From Nageia nagi (taxonomy: Eukaryota > Pinophyta): a DNA stretch of 64,000 nucleotides. The stretch lies in NCBI GenBank assembly GCA_050084985.1, contig JBITNC010000001.1:165726001-165790000 (forward strand), written 5' to 3'. Positions 24,472 to 35,037 of this stretch are shown piece by piece (within the stretch, counting starts at the first letter, position 1; every line of letters starts with the position of its first letter). The notes under the pieces were generated by a model, which searched no databases, was not told where the DNA came from, and saw only the letters and a program-made list of their open reading frames with translations. The translations under genes and the position numbers were made by a program.

Positions 24472-24975
24472 GACCAAAAAGGGCTTTTGGTGGTGGTTTA
24501 AAACCCATGCCAAAATAATTTATCTATGGTTATCCCATCGGTATCTATGTGGGTGCCACTAAAAGTGGGTAATCTATGGTGGTGGATAATAGCCACTAAC
24601 ATATAGACCATTAAATCATCATTGAAAAGTATAATGTGGCTATCATAAGTCACCTCATAAGTAGCCCCAAAAACTAATAATAATGTAGTAGTTAATAACT
24701 ACCCCAAATAAATTTAGGGGTGTCTGTCTATGAGGTGGTTAAAATCATTGCAATGTAGGCCACTTAAATTGAGGCAATTTAATATTTTTCCTTTGTAAAT
24801 TAATAACAAAATAAAGGGCATAGTCTGGAAGCATTATTATAATGAAATAATGCTTCCAAGATATAACATAGTTTTCTAAGGAATCTAAGTCCAATCATAG
24901 TGAGCCTAATTAAAGTGCTAGTCATGGGTTCCCAAAGAATGACCCAATGAAATTGATTAGTCATTGTTTAGTTTT
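24472..24975 (+). repeat. MITE-like repeat plus conserved hairpin, copy 1
   Basis: It begins ctagaccaaaaagggctttt, has ggtggttt/ccaccacc-type interior phrases, then a perfect hairpin. The stem is GGAAGCATTATT (24827-24838) paired with AATAATGCTTCC (24846-24857). It continues with ccaatcatagtgagcctaat and a catgggttcccaaagaatg phrase. The same order recurs at 61208-61700. No coding sequence is seen. Confidence 0.6.
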
Positions 24976-25440
24976 GTACAAGTGTAATATATGATATGAA
25001 ATGATCTAAAAAAGCTCCAACAATGAAGTATTATCTAATACATATAATGACATGAAATTATCTAAGTACATCATATGATATGAAATGATCATATATTACA
25101 TAAAATGGTATGAAGCATCCAAGTTGGTTTTATGGTTAACATTATAAAGAATATTAAAGCATAACGGTGATATATCTATTGAGAGCTTGTAAATGTAGCT
25201 AGCTCTAATTTATCTAATTCATGATATTTTCAATAGGTTATCTTAGGGTAAAGACATCCAACATTTATAATTCAAGTAATAAATATAACATTTTTTTACC
25301 AACTTACCACTTTTGGACTAATTTTTGATACTTTCTTAAAGTATAATATTTCATTATGTAGCTAATTTTACACTTGAAAAATGCATCTACTTAAAATACT
25401 TTGTAGTCTTTAAATTTGTGCATATCTTGCAATTTTAGGA
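24976..25440 (+). repeat. Composite repeat: 'catatgatatgaaatgatc' motifs and module M, copy 1
   Basis: Several copies of the phrase catatgatatgaaatgatc are followed (25110-25440) by a ~300 bp block. The block reads ggttaacattataaag ... agagcttgtaaatgtagcta ... ctttcttaaagtataatatt ... gtagctaattttacacttga ... tgcatatcttgcaattttag. The block is repeated in the same order and orientation at 44930-45290. It immediately precedes a PPR fragment in both places. Confidence 0.65.
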
Positions 25441-25535
25441 TTAATCATTATACATGCATTGTTAATCTTCTTGGTCATGCAAGTTATCTTAAGGGTGCTT
25501 TGAAATTAACAACCAAAATACCCATAAACTAGTCC
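25441..25535 (+). pseudogene. PPR E-region fragment
   Basis: The plus strand reads NHYTCIVNLLGHASYLKGAL followed by KLTTKIPIN. This is the same E-region segment found in the arrays at 22769-23800 and 45285-45810, as a single copy. It stops abruptly after IPIN. Confidence 0.65.
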
Positions 25536-26557
25536 AAAAGTGGTAAGTTGGTGAAAACATGCTAGTCAAACATAGAAAAACATTTGGTTACCAAGTGCAT
25601 ACCATGTTGTATATATATAATTATTAGATGAACACAATGGAACATGTTATGGGATCCTTCATTGCATGGATTGTATCAAAATTTTTTATAAATAAATTAT
25701 GACATGTGATATGAAATGGTTTAAATACACCATAAGATCCAAAAGCTAGCTTGGATAAGGAAACTAACTATTCAACCCATAAATTTATCAAAACCAGTAC
25801 AATAGTGATAAGTTGGAAAAAACATGCTTGTAACACTTATCCAAAAAGAGAGAAAATATCTCTGTATCAAGATTTTTTTATAAATATATTTGAAACATTT
25901 AAGTATAATTGAATCTGTAAGAGCATATAATTTGAATCTTATTATGCTTATATTTAAATGATTACATGTGATATGAAATATTTTAAATACACCATATGAT
26001 CCAAAAATTGTCATGGAGAAAGTAAAGCAACTATTAAACATAAAAGAATTTTGAGCATAAAAAATAGTCCAAAAATGGTAAGTTAGCCAAACACTTCCTT
26101 TTTATGCTTGTACCAGTCTAAAAGTGTCTTTGATCCCTCTTGGAGATGATATGAGATCCACATGCCAATTTTTTTCAATTGAAATCATATACTTAAAAAA
26201 ACGTATTTGGTTGGTGATGCTTGGAAAATCTCTTCTCAGCTTGAATTAGACCACATGCCAATAATTTTATAATTAGAATCATTGATTCATCTCCCTAAAA
26301 TTAAAACAAAGAATAATAGTTTAAATACAATTGTATAATATTACATGATGATAAGTATAAATATTGAATATTGTATTCAAGTTATCACAATAACCTAATG
26401 GTCCTTCTCCAAGCAAATAAAAAAATTTATATGTCCTATCAATTCCATACCATAATATAAACTCACACACCTCCTCAAAACTAAAAGTTTACATATTATG
26501 GCATTTTCAATATGGAAATATAATTCTTTTAGGATTGGTTGAATTACTTTTTTCAAA
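25536..26557. other. AT-rich mosaic of short repeats, no gene
   Basis: It contains further 'acaccatatgatccaaaa' and 'ccaaaaatggtaagtt' phrases (25505, 26068) shared with 61880 and 63870. No open frame resembles a known protein. Confidence 0.5.
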
Positions 26558-26562
26558 TTTAA

Positions 26563-27488
26563 TGTGATGATCCCAAACCAATGGATCATGCTCAAACGTG
26601 TCCTAAGAGAGGGAATTTGCCTTGAAGCTTCAAATATATCTAAATAAGCTCAAAATAGCATAAAATATCCAACATCTAATTAAATTGACCAAATACAAAT
26701 TTGAACTTGCATGATTACTCTAGAAATCTAACATGACAATAAAGAAGGGAAAATAAATACTTAACTTCAAAATAACACTTCCAAATCCAATGTATAAGCA
26801 CAAGAGAGCAATTAGAACAAAATGTGGATAGAAATATAATTCTATTGATATAACAATGGAAGAAGCATAATTACATAGATATACTTTTTACCTAAGGAGA
26901 TTACACCAAGACCTCTTGCAATAGGTTTATTTTAGATTTCCTCCAAGGCCTTACAAATTGCATCAACAACAAGGCATACCCTAGGGATTCCCTACTCCTT
27001 CTATGATGGAACCAATAATTTTCCTCTCCAAAACAATTAGAGTAAGCTCAAGACTAGCCTTCTATCACCTTAAGACCTAAAATACAAAACTATGCCTATA
27101 AGTGATGAAGATAGAGTTCTCATACTTAATCCAATAAAATTTAATCAATAATTCAACATATTTCATAATATCTAGGAGTCATTATTTTATAGGCATGGGT
27201 GATCATATTTTAATATTGTATTGAGATAATCTAATAGTGGAGAGATGTGATCCATGTGCTCTTGATAGCAACATCTAATATGGAGAGCCTTAGGATAAAT
27301 GAGATCACATTCAAGGGCCTAGAAATGTAATGTCCAAGTAGGGGTGAGTTCCATGTGCCTTGAGATTAGTACCATACCCCTAAATAACCAATAAGGGTGA
27401 TGTGGGTATCTTGGGATACCCAATTTCACATCTTGATGGTCCAGTATTCCTCCTTAAGCCCAAAATCCAAGTTTGGAGTCTTACCAAA
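26563..27488 (-). mobile_element. Truncated 3' LTR of outer minus-strand element 3
   Basis: It starts TGTGATGATCCCAAACC and matches 42280-43205 over about 920 bp in direct orientation (shared: ctagggattccctactcctt, cctccttaagcccaaaatcc). The right-hand copy continues another ~636 bp to an ACA end at 43841; this copy is cut at about 27488, where Tat gag sequence begins. TTTAA lies immediately left (26558-26562) and is found again immediately right of the other LTR (43842-43846). Orientation comes from the priming site beside the right-hand copy. Confidence 0.75.
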
Positions 27489-28540
27489 ACTTACACAAGA
27501 AGAATTTCAACAAAATTTACAATAATATGATCAAACTTTAGAAGCAAAAAAGGGACAAGAGTTAATTAAGTTTACTTAACAATATCCAATACCTTTTCAA
27601 TAGACAGGAGATCCTCAAGTTGTATTACAAGCTTCTGATATTCAACAACAATTTCCATCTCAAATTCAAAATACATCAAGGATGGTACAACAATTCTAAA
27701 TGCCATCACAAATATAATATAATTTAGGTATACCACAAGAAAATCAAAATCCTAAAACACCTAAATATGAATATATATTGGATATATCTCAATAAAGTCA
27801 AACTCCTATAAGACCACAAGTGCAAACACAAGGTCATGTGGTACAAGTTCAAAAAAAGGAAAACAGCCAATGTATCAAGAACAAGCTAGTATTTCTCATA
27901 CAACAAGTTAGCCAATTCAATGTATAATACCAGTACTACAAAATACAAAAGCACAAACCTTAACATAACAAGCATAAAACATACAAATAAATCCCTATTA
28001 CAAATCAACACAAGGATTGGCTTTAAGTGATAAACAAAATCAACCACAAAATTTCATGACTTATGTACAAAAAGGATAATCTATTATTCAAACAATTCCT
28101 TTACAACAAATGCCTCAACAAAAGTAGATTCAAAAAACACCACATTAGTATTAAACTTCATATCAACAACCACAAGTTTAGTTATAACAACTTATATTTC
28201 AAAAAAAGTATTTATCTATTCAGCAACTAAATTCACAATTTATTCAACCATCTCAAAATCAACAAGTGGTTCTGCAATTTCAACAACAATCATATACTCA
28301 ACAACCAAATCAACAAGATATATATTATCCCCAAGTGCAAGGTAAATTACCAAATTATCAACTTATCACACAAATACCACCTCAAGCTGAAAAGATAGAA
28401 TATCAACCTATGATCCAACAACAACAATCATAGTATGTACAATAAACTTATGAAGTACCACAACCATTACAAGCAATGGGAACTTCACAATCAGTTCCTC
28501 AAACACAAATGGTAACTTATCAACAACCATAATATTAAGT
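27489..28540 (+). pseudogene. Tat gag, glutamine-rich N-terminal region
   Basis: The plus strand is rich in CAA and CCA codons, giving Gln/Pro/Tyr/Ile-rich sequence (for example SQFIQPSQNQQVVLQFQQQS). TAA codons occur at positions where CAA is the local norm. It leads without a clear break into the capsid region. A long low-complexity Gln-rich N-terminus is unusual in Gag and may be a lineage feature. Confidence 0.6.
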
Positions 28541-29330
28541 TGTTCCTTATAATCAAGCTTATTTTGGATTACTACCAAAAGCCTCTCAAGGATATCAAGA
28601 AGAAAATGATCTTGAAATTGTTTTAGCCAAAATTCAACCAAAAATGGGTAAAGAAGATAATGAAGTAACAAAATGGTTAAAAGAGATAGAAGAAGTATTG
28701 CTTAAACAAAAGAAGGATAACCTTTTATATGAGATAATCTATAGTGAACTAATACATTAAAGTGTTCCAAAAAAGGATATACCTTATAAGTTTGAAATTC
28801 CTAAAATTGAACCTTTTAAAGGAAAAAAAGATCCTAAAGAACATTTAAGAAAATTTAAGTATTCTAATTATCTAATTACCAATGATTATGCTTTAAAGCT
28901 AAAAATATTTCCCATGACACTTGTTGGTCAAGCCATGGATTGGTATAATAATTTGCTAGAATATAGTATTAAAACTTATTCTCAGTTGGCAAACCTTTTT
29001 CTATAACATTTCATGATTAATATTAAAGATAAAACTTCTATTACTGATCTAACAAGATTACAATAATTCCCTAATGAATCAATAAATGATTTCATTTCAA
29101 GATGGCAAGTAATTTTGATAAGCATGCCTTATATATTACCTCAAGAATAATTAGTAAAATTATTTAGTCAAAGTTGCTTAAGACCTATAGCTAGCATGTC
29201 ACTTATGCAACAACATAAAATGTTCGAAGATGCTATCTCTCAAGCAGTAGTAATCAAATGAGTTAAACTTAAAGATGATGAAATAAAATGTAAAAAATGA
29301 GAAGGATATGTAAAAAATAAGACATAAATA
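28541..29330 (+). pseudogene. Tat gag capsid region
   Basis: The frame gives IPKIEPFKGKKDPKEHLRKF, then a hydrophobic core with FPMTLVGQAMDWYNNL, then TYSQLANLFL and SINDFISRWQVIL. This is the Retrotrans_gag arrangement (D-P-x-x-H/F, L-x-x-x-A-x-x-W-[FY], F-x-x-R-W). Stops fall at positions where Gln would be expected (LFL-stop-HF, LQ-stop-FPNE, PQE-stop-LVK). Confidence 0.8.
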
Positions 29331-29574
29331 GATAAGGTGATGCCAACTAATAAAGTATCTATCCAAAAAGAAAAAATTTAAGACAACCTTAAAAAAAGAG
29401 GAAGAACTAAAACAAAACCAAAAATTTGAAAGAGATACAAAACCTCCTAGGAATTTTACACCTTTATTTGAACTTATTCAAGATATTTTAAAGAAAATGT
29501 TAGATCATAATTTACTAATATTACCTAAACTTAGATAAAATGAAATGCAAAATAAAAATACTAAATGGTATAGA

Positions 29575-29770
29575 GAAAATTAATTTTGTAATTATCATAG
29601 ACAAAAGTGTCATGATACAAATCAATGTCGTTCATTGAAACATGTGATCTAATATTTAATTGATGAGGGAAAATTGCAAGTAGATACCCCTTTGCCAAAT
29701 CGTAATAAAGAATTAGGTATTTATCAAAGTCCCCTTCCACATCATACAAATAATAATTCATGGAATACAA
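29575..29770 (+). pseudogene. Tat gag zinc-finger-like segment
   Basis: It reads FCNYHRQKCHDTNQCRSLKH, then YLIDEGKLQ, with a pattern of C-x2-H...H-x4-C seen in Tat Gag C-termini. It is the plus-strand counterpart of the minus-strand segment at 17972-18223. A TAA splits it at about 29650. Confidence 0.75.
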
Positions 29771-30059
29771 ATCAAGTACCACATAAATATGATCCAAATT
29801 ACATAGGGTATGTTTCTATGATTAGTGTTGCCACAATAGCATAAAAAAGTCAAAATAAATAAAATACAATAATGAATCAACAAATTATAATACCACAAAT
29901 ACCAAGACCTCAACATCCTAAAGTATCAATAAAAGGAGCATTACAACAACAATTAAAAATATCACAAGTTAAATTATCCTTATTTGATTTGTACAATAAT
30001 CAAAAGATCATCAAGATGCGATGAATCATATTTAATAAAAAATTGAGTTAGATGTTAAT

Positions 30060-30620
30060 GATAACGAAAGTTTTGTTACTCTTGTAGTTAACATCAGACA
30101 AATTCAAAAAACAATGATTACATTTTATTATCATGAAATAAAACATTGGAAAAATTCATTCAAAATTGATCCACCATTACACATTGTAGCAAATATTGAT
30201 GGAAAGATGTCTAAATGAGTCTTAATTGATGAAAGATATATAATAAATATTATATCAACAACTACTTTTCAAAATCTAAATATTCCATTTTCACATATTA
30301 AGACATCAACTTTACAATTAAAAGTCTTTAATGATGCCTTATATCCAACAATTGGACCAATATCTATACCTATTATAGTTGGATCAAAAATAATTCAAAT
30401 TATGTTACAGATCATCGAAGGGGATATTACATAATACAATATCCTCTTAAGAAGACCTTGGATTAAAGATATGCAATGTGTTCCTTCAACATATCATAAT
30501 AATTTAAAATACATACATAATGGAATAGTACATTATGTCCTTGGAGATTATAATCCATATTCACATTGTAACATTGCAGGAATTCCTGATAAGATCATTC
30601 TATCTTCCACTCATTTCTTT
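30060..30620 (+). pseudogene. Tat protease region
   Basis: The frame includes VLIDERYIINIISTTTF, corresponding to the Tat protease active-site segment, but the residues after the Asp are changed. It continues with LKVFNDALYPTIGPISIPII, RRPWIKDMQCVPSTYHNN and LKYIHNGIVHYVLGD, which are strongly conserved in Tat elements. Stops occur at 30217 and 30432. Confidence 0.8.
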
Positions 30621-31735
30621 ATGACATCTTTATCAAAATCTTCAAAAGATAATAATAAACAAAATAAGTTAAAAAAAGAAAAACAAAAGCAAGTAATGGA
30701 TAGTCCAAAAATAAGTAATTTATTTTCTAAATCAAATAGTTTAAATTTGCAAGAAAAAGAATCTTGGAAAAATCAAACACTAACATTAAACATGTTATAT
30801 GATGCTTCTTCATCTAAAACTAGTGAGATGGTAGCTTCATCTCAAGAGAAATTGTTGCAGGATATATTAAATGAAATTTCTCATACAATGGCTAAGTTAT
30901 CTAATCTAGGTATTGGATAATATGATATTGATGATGTAATATTTAATATTACCACTACTCAAGAGATTGGATGACCTTATCAAGAATCAAGTGTTGTAGG
31001 ATAACTTGTTTCACTAGGAGAAAAGTCTAATCAAACATTATTTGTATATGCAAGAATTGATAGACCTAATGAAAAACCTATTCCAAAAATTAGTGAAGAA
31101 CCATTTTGTAATTCCATGGACTATTTGTCACCCTATGTGTGATCTTTTATCCAATGATATTTTGATAAATATCATTGGAAAGGGCATAGATTAGGATGAT
31201 ATGAACAAGGCCCATGACATGTAATAGACATATATTATCAAATGCCTATAGATAAGATGGGATTAAGATATAAGAGTAAAATGAAATATAATTCAAATAA
31301 AAACATGATATAATTACAACCTAAAAATCTCACATCTAAAGAATCTTTTTACCTCTATCATCCATTAAAATCAAATGATGATAGTATGTTTGATAAGTTG
31401 GTACCTAATTATTTATTTAATAATGCTATATCAATTAGTATGGTTCAAATTGAACAAATCAACATCAAAAATATAAAACCTATATCTCTACAATCCAAAG
31501 TAAAAGTAAATTCAACTTTGATTGAAAGCAATATTGGAGAAGCAGAAGAATATGATTTAAGTGATAAAACTTGGATCCCTGCACCCAATCAATTAGAAAA
31601 AGGATCACATATAGTAATCGAAGAAACTATTGATGTTAATATTAGTGATGATTCTACTAAGCCTAAAATTATTCAGTTAGGAAAATATTTAATAGAGGAA
31701 AAGAAAAAGTTATTTATATCTATTTTGAAAAAAAA
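30621..31735 (+). pseudogene. Tat protease-RT linker
   Basis: A Lys/Ser/Asn-rich spacer (30640-30920 is open) is followed by sequence ending ETIDVNISDDSTKPKIIQLG, the conserved lead-in to Tat RT. A run of ten A residues at 31727-31736 coincides with a frameshift into the RT frame. Confidence 0.7.
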
Positions 31736-32610
31736 AAGGCTATATTTGCATGGACATATGAAGATATGCTTGGTATAGCTGCCAATCTAGTTGTTCACAA
31801 TCTAGGTCTTAGAGATGATGCTAAACCTATTAAGCAAAAGTTACAAAAAATGAATCCTATAATATCCTTGATGGTAAAATAAGAATTACAAAAATTATTA
31901 GATGCTAAATTTATACAACCAATTGATTATTCAAAATGGATTTCAAATATGGTTCCTATAAAGAAACCAAATGGAAAAATTTGTATCTGTAGCAATTTTA
32001 GAGATTTAAATAAATCATGTACTAAAGATGTTTTCCCACTCCCCAATATAGACAACTTAGTGGATGCCATGGTAGGACATGAAATTCTTTCAATTATGGA
32101 TGGATTTTCTAGTTATAATCAAATAAAAGTTGCTCCTAAAGACTAACATAAAATTGCATTTATAACACCATGGGGAACCTTTTGTTATAAAGTAATGCCC
32201 TTTGGTCTTAAAAATGCTAGAGCAACATATCAAATAGCAATGACATACATCTTTCATGATTATATGCATGATATCATAGAAGATTATGTTGATGACTTAT
32301 TGGCTAAGTCTAAAATAAGAGAACAACATCTTGAGATATTGATAAAAATATGTGATAGATTATGAGGAATTTAATGTTTATCTTAACCCAAAAAAATGCG
32401 TTTTTGGAGTAAATTTAGGAAAATATTAGGATTCATTGTATCTTTATGAGTAATCAAAATAGATCCTAATAAAATTAAAGCAATAACAAACATGCCTCCT
32501 CCTTCCAATATTAAACAATTGCAAAGTTTGCAAGGAAAATTACAAGCAATCAAATGTTTTATTTCACAATTATTAGATAAATGTAAACCTTTTACTAAAT
32601 TGTTAAAAAA
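31736..32610 (+). pseudogene. Tat reverse transcriptase
   Basis: After the frameshift the RT reads FAWTYEDMLGI, SNMVPIKKPNGKICICSNFR and DLNKSCTKDVFPLPNIDNLV. It continues with FSSYNQIKVAP, then a TAA, then HKIAFITPWGTFCYKVMPFG and the catalytic box EDYVDDLLAKS at about 32280-32312. The Y-V-D-D residues are intact. Other stops lie at about 32142 and 32361. It would have copied genomic RNA to DNA; this copy cannot be translated through. Confidence 0.9.
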
Positions 32611-33050
32611 AGGAACCATTTTTCATAGGGGTAAAGAAAAACAAGAAGCTTTGGATGAAATTAAACAATATTTATTAACACCACTAGTATTAAGTCCTCC
32701 ATGAGCCAATGAACCATTTTTGCTCTATTCATCAGCAACAAAAAATGCATTAGGTATTATGCTTGCTCAAAAGAATGAACACAACAAAGAGCAAGCCATA
32801 TATTACCTTAGTTGAACACTGGTGGATTATGAAATTAAGTATGTATATATGGAAAAACTATGTTTAGCCATCATTTTCACAATGAAAAAACTTAGGGATT
32901 ACATGTTAAACCAACTACTTATGTTATTGCAAAAATCGATCCTCTTAAATATATGATGAAGAAAACTTACCAAAATACAAAAACATCAAAATGGATCATG
33001 TATTTAATTGAATTTGATCTATAATTCATCATTCAAAAATCCATTAAAGG
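32611..33050 (+). pseudogene. Tat RNase H (first)
   Basis: After GTIFHRGKEKQEALDEIKQY the frame passes a TGA and gives EPFLLYSSATKNALGIMLAQ, then YYLS-stop-TLVDYEIKY, EKLCLAIIFTMKKLRDYM. The usual first Asp position reads Ser (YSSA). A frameshift occurs near 32905 before the YVIAKIDPLKYMM segment. Confidence 0.75.
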
Positions 33051-33149
33051 TTAAGTTATAGCTAATTATTTTGCAAAAGAACCTTTACAAGATGATAATC
33101 CCCTTATCATACAATTGCCTGATTAACACATATTTCAATTAAATAATGT

Positions 33150-33770
33150 TGACTTACCAATAGAATTGGAAGAAGAATGGGATATGACAATACATTTTGA
33201 TGGACCTAAGTGTGAAAAAGGAGGTGGAGTAGGTGTTATATTTGTCACTCCTCAAGGAATACCAATTCCATATTCATTCAAATTTGATTTTCCTTAGACA
33301 AATAATAATGCTAAATATGAGGCCTTAATATTAGATATTAAGATCACTCTAAAATTAAAACTACAAAAAGTAAAATTAATTGAATATTTATTATTATTTG
33401 TAAATCAAATTAAAGGAATCCTTTAATGTAAAGAATCTTTACTTCAAAAATATAAATAAATAGTTGAAAATTTATTATCTTTATTGACAAAATATGAAAT
33501 TCAAGCAACTCCTAGATCAAATAATAGATTTGCTGATGCTATGGCATCAACTGGATCATTAATACCTCAAAATCCACACCATCAAAACATTCACATTGAA
33601 ATAGTACAAATAACAGAGTCTACTTTAGAAATAGATGATAAAACATATGACAACTTGGACATCACAATAGAAGGAAAAAATCTATGGTATGACCAATTAG
33701 TTAAATTTTTAAGAGATAGAGTTTTACTTAAAGATTTAATAAAATTAGCTATGAAAGCTATTAAATTATG
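33150..33770 (+). pseudogene. Tat second, archaeal-type RNase H
   Basis: This reads WDMTIHFDGPKCEKGGGVGV, then FVTPQGIPIPYSFKFDFP, then NNNAKYEALILDIKITLKLK and finally EIQATPRSNNRFADAMAS. It matches the additional RNase H found between RNase H and integrase in Tat elements. The first Asp (FDGPK) and the D of RFADAMAS are present. The expected Glu of the N-x-E/A-x-Y-E-A-L segment is visible as YEAL. Stops interrupt at about 33297 and 33424. Confidence 0.85.
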
Positions 33771-33789
33771 AGCATCTTGTTATTGCATG

Positions 33790-34960
33790 TTAGGTGATAT
33801 ACTATATTGAAGTGGATTTGATGGTATATTAATGTGTTGTTTAAAATGGGCTAATTCAAAAATTGCAATTTCATTTGCACATGATGGAATATGTAGAGGA
33901 CATTTTAGCAAACTTGCTATTACAAAATTTTTAATATGCATGGGATATTATTGGCCTAAAATGGAACATGATTGTATCAATTACATTAAAAAATGCATTA
34001 AGTGTCAACAAAATGCTCATCTTTTTGTTCAACCTTCGTAAGCACTACAACCAATGCAATCTTTATGGCCATTTTCATGATGGGACTTAGATATCATAGG
34101 ATAAATATTACCTACATCATCAAGGAGTCATAAATTTATTATAACAACTACTAAATATTTTACAAAATGGGTCGAAGCTATACCCATGATTTCAATAAAA
34201 GGTTCTAAAATAGTTGAATCCATACTACATCATCTTATCTATCGATTTGGCATTCCTCCTCAAATCATTGCTGATAATGGAAAATTTTTTAAAAATAAAG
34301 AAGTATTAGCATTATGTAAAGCATATCACATACAAATTAGCTTTTCAACACCATATTATTCTCAAGTTAATGGTCAAGTTGAGGCTACAAATAAAATAAT
34401 TTGAAGTATTGTAGTTAAAAATGTTAATGATTCTCATAAAGATTGGCATATTCAAATTCCACATGCTTTATGGTCATATTGTACAAGTATTAGAACACCA
34501 ACTGGGGCAACCTTGTTTTCCCTAAGTTATGGTTTAGAAGCGGTATTGCCATTAGAGATAGAAATTCTTTCTTTATGAATTACTTTACAAGACTATATAA
34601 CTAATGAAGCAGCAAGACAAGCAAGATTAGATCAATTATTACTTTTACATAAAAAATGAGTCCATGCATTAGAACATATGCATGCATACCAAGAATGTAT
34701 CAAATGAAGATTTGTTAACAAAGTTAACATACATGAATTTAATATAGAGGATTTAGTTTTAAAATAAAACCAACAAACATCTTGTATGGAATGCCAATTA
34801 CATGATAAATTTGCTCCAAATTGGTTAGGACCTTACATAATCAAGAAAAAATATGGTTTTGAGGCATATCATTTGGTTGATATGGAAGGAAATAAGAGCA
34901 TGAACTAATAAACATCATGCATCTTTGACCATTCTATAGTTAGAAAAAACATTTGCTCTT
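33790..34960 (+). pseudogene. Tat integrase
   Basis: The zinc-binding region is HDGICRGHFSKLAITKFLI, GYYWPKMEHDC and KCIKCQQNAH (HHCC). The core has the first Asp in WDLDIIG and the second in IADNGKFF. The catalytic Glu is in YYSQVNGQVEATNKI, and all three are intact. It continues through WHIQIPHALWSYCTSIRTPT and ends with LGPYIIKKKYGFEAYHLVD, the typical Tat C-terminus. Many TGA stops occur where Arg is usual in this lineage (after KII, HKK and CIK). Confidence 0.9.
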
Positions 34961-35010
34961 TGTAAATAGTGTATATACATGTTTTGTACATTAAAAAAAT
35001 GATGATGAAA

Positions 35011-35037
35011 TTAATATATATATATATATATATTAAT
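35011..35037. repeat. (TA)n palindrome at the integrase/extra-frame junction
   Basis: TTAATATATATATATATATA continues to ATTAA, making a self-complementary AT tract directly before the extra reading frame. Confidence 0.9.
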
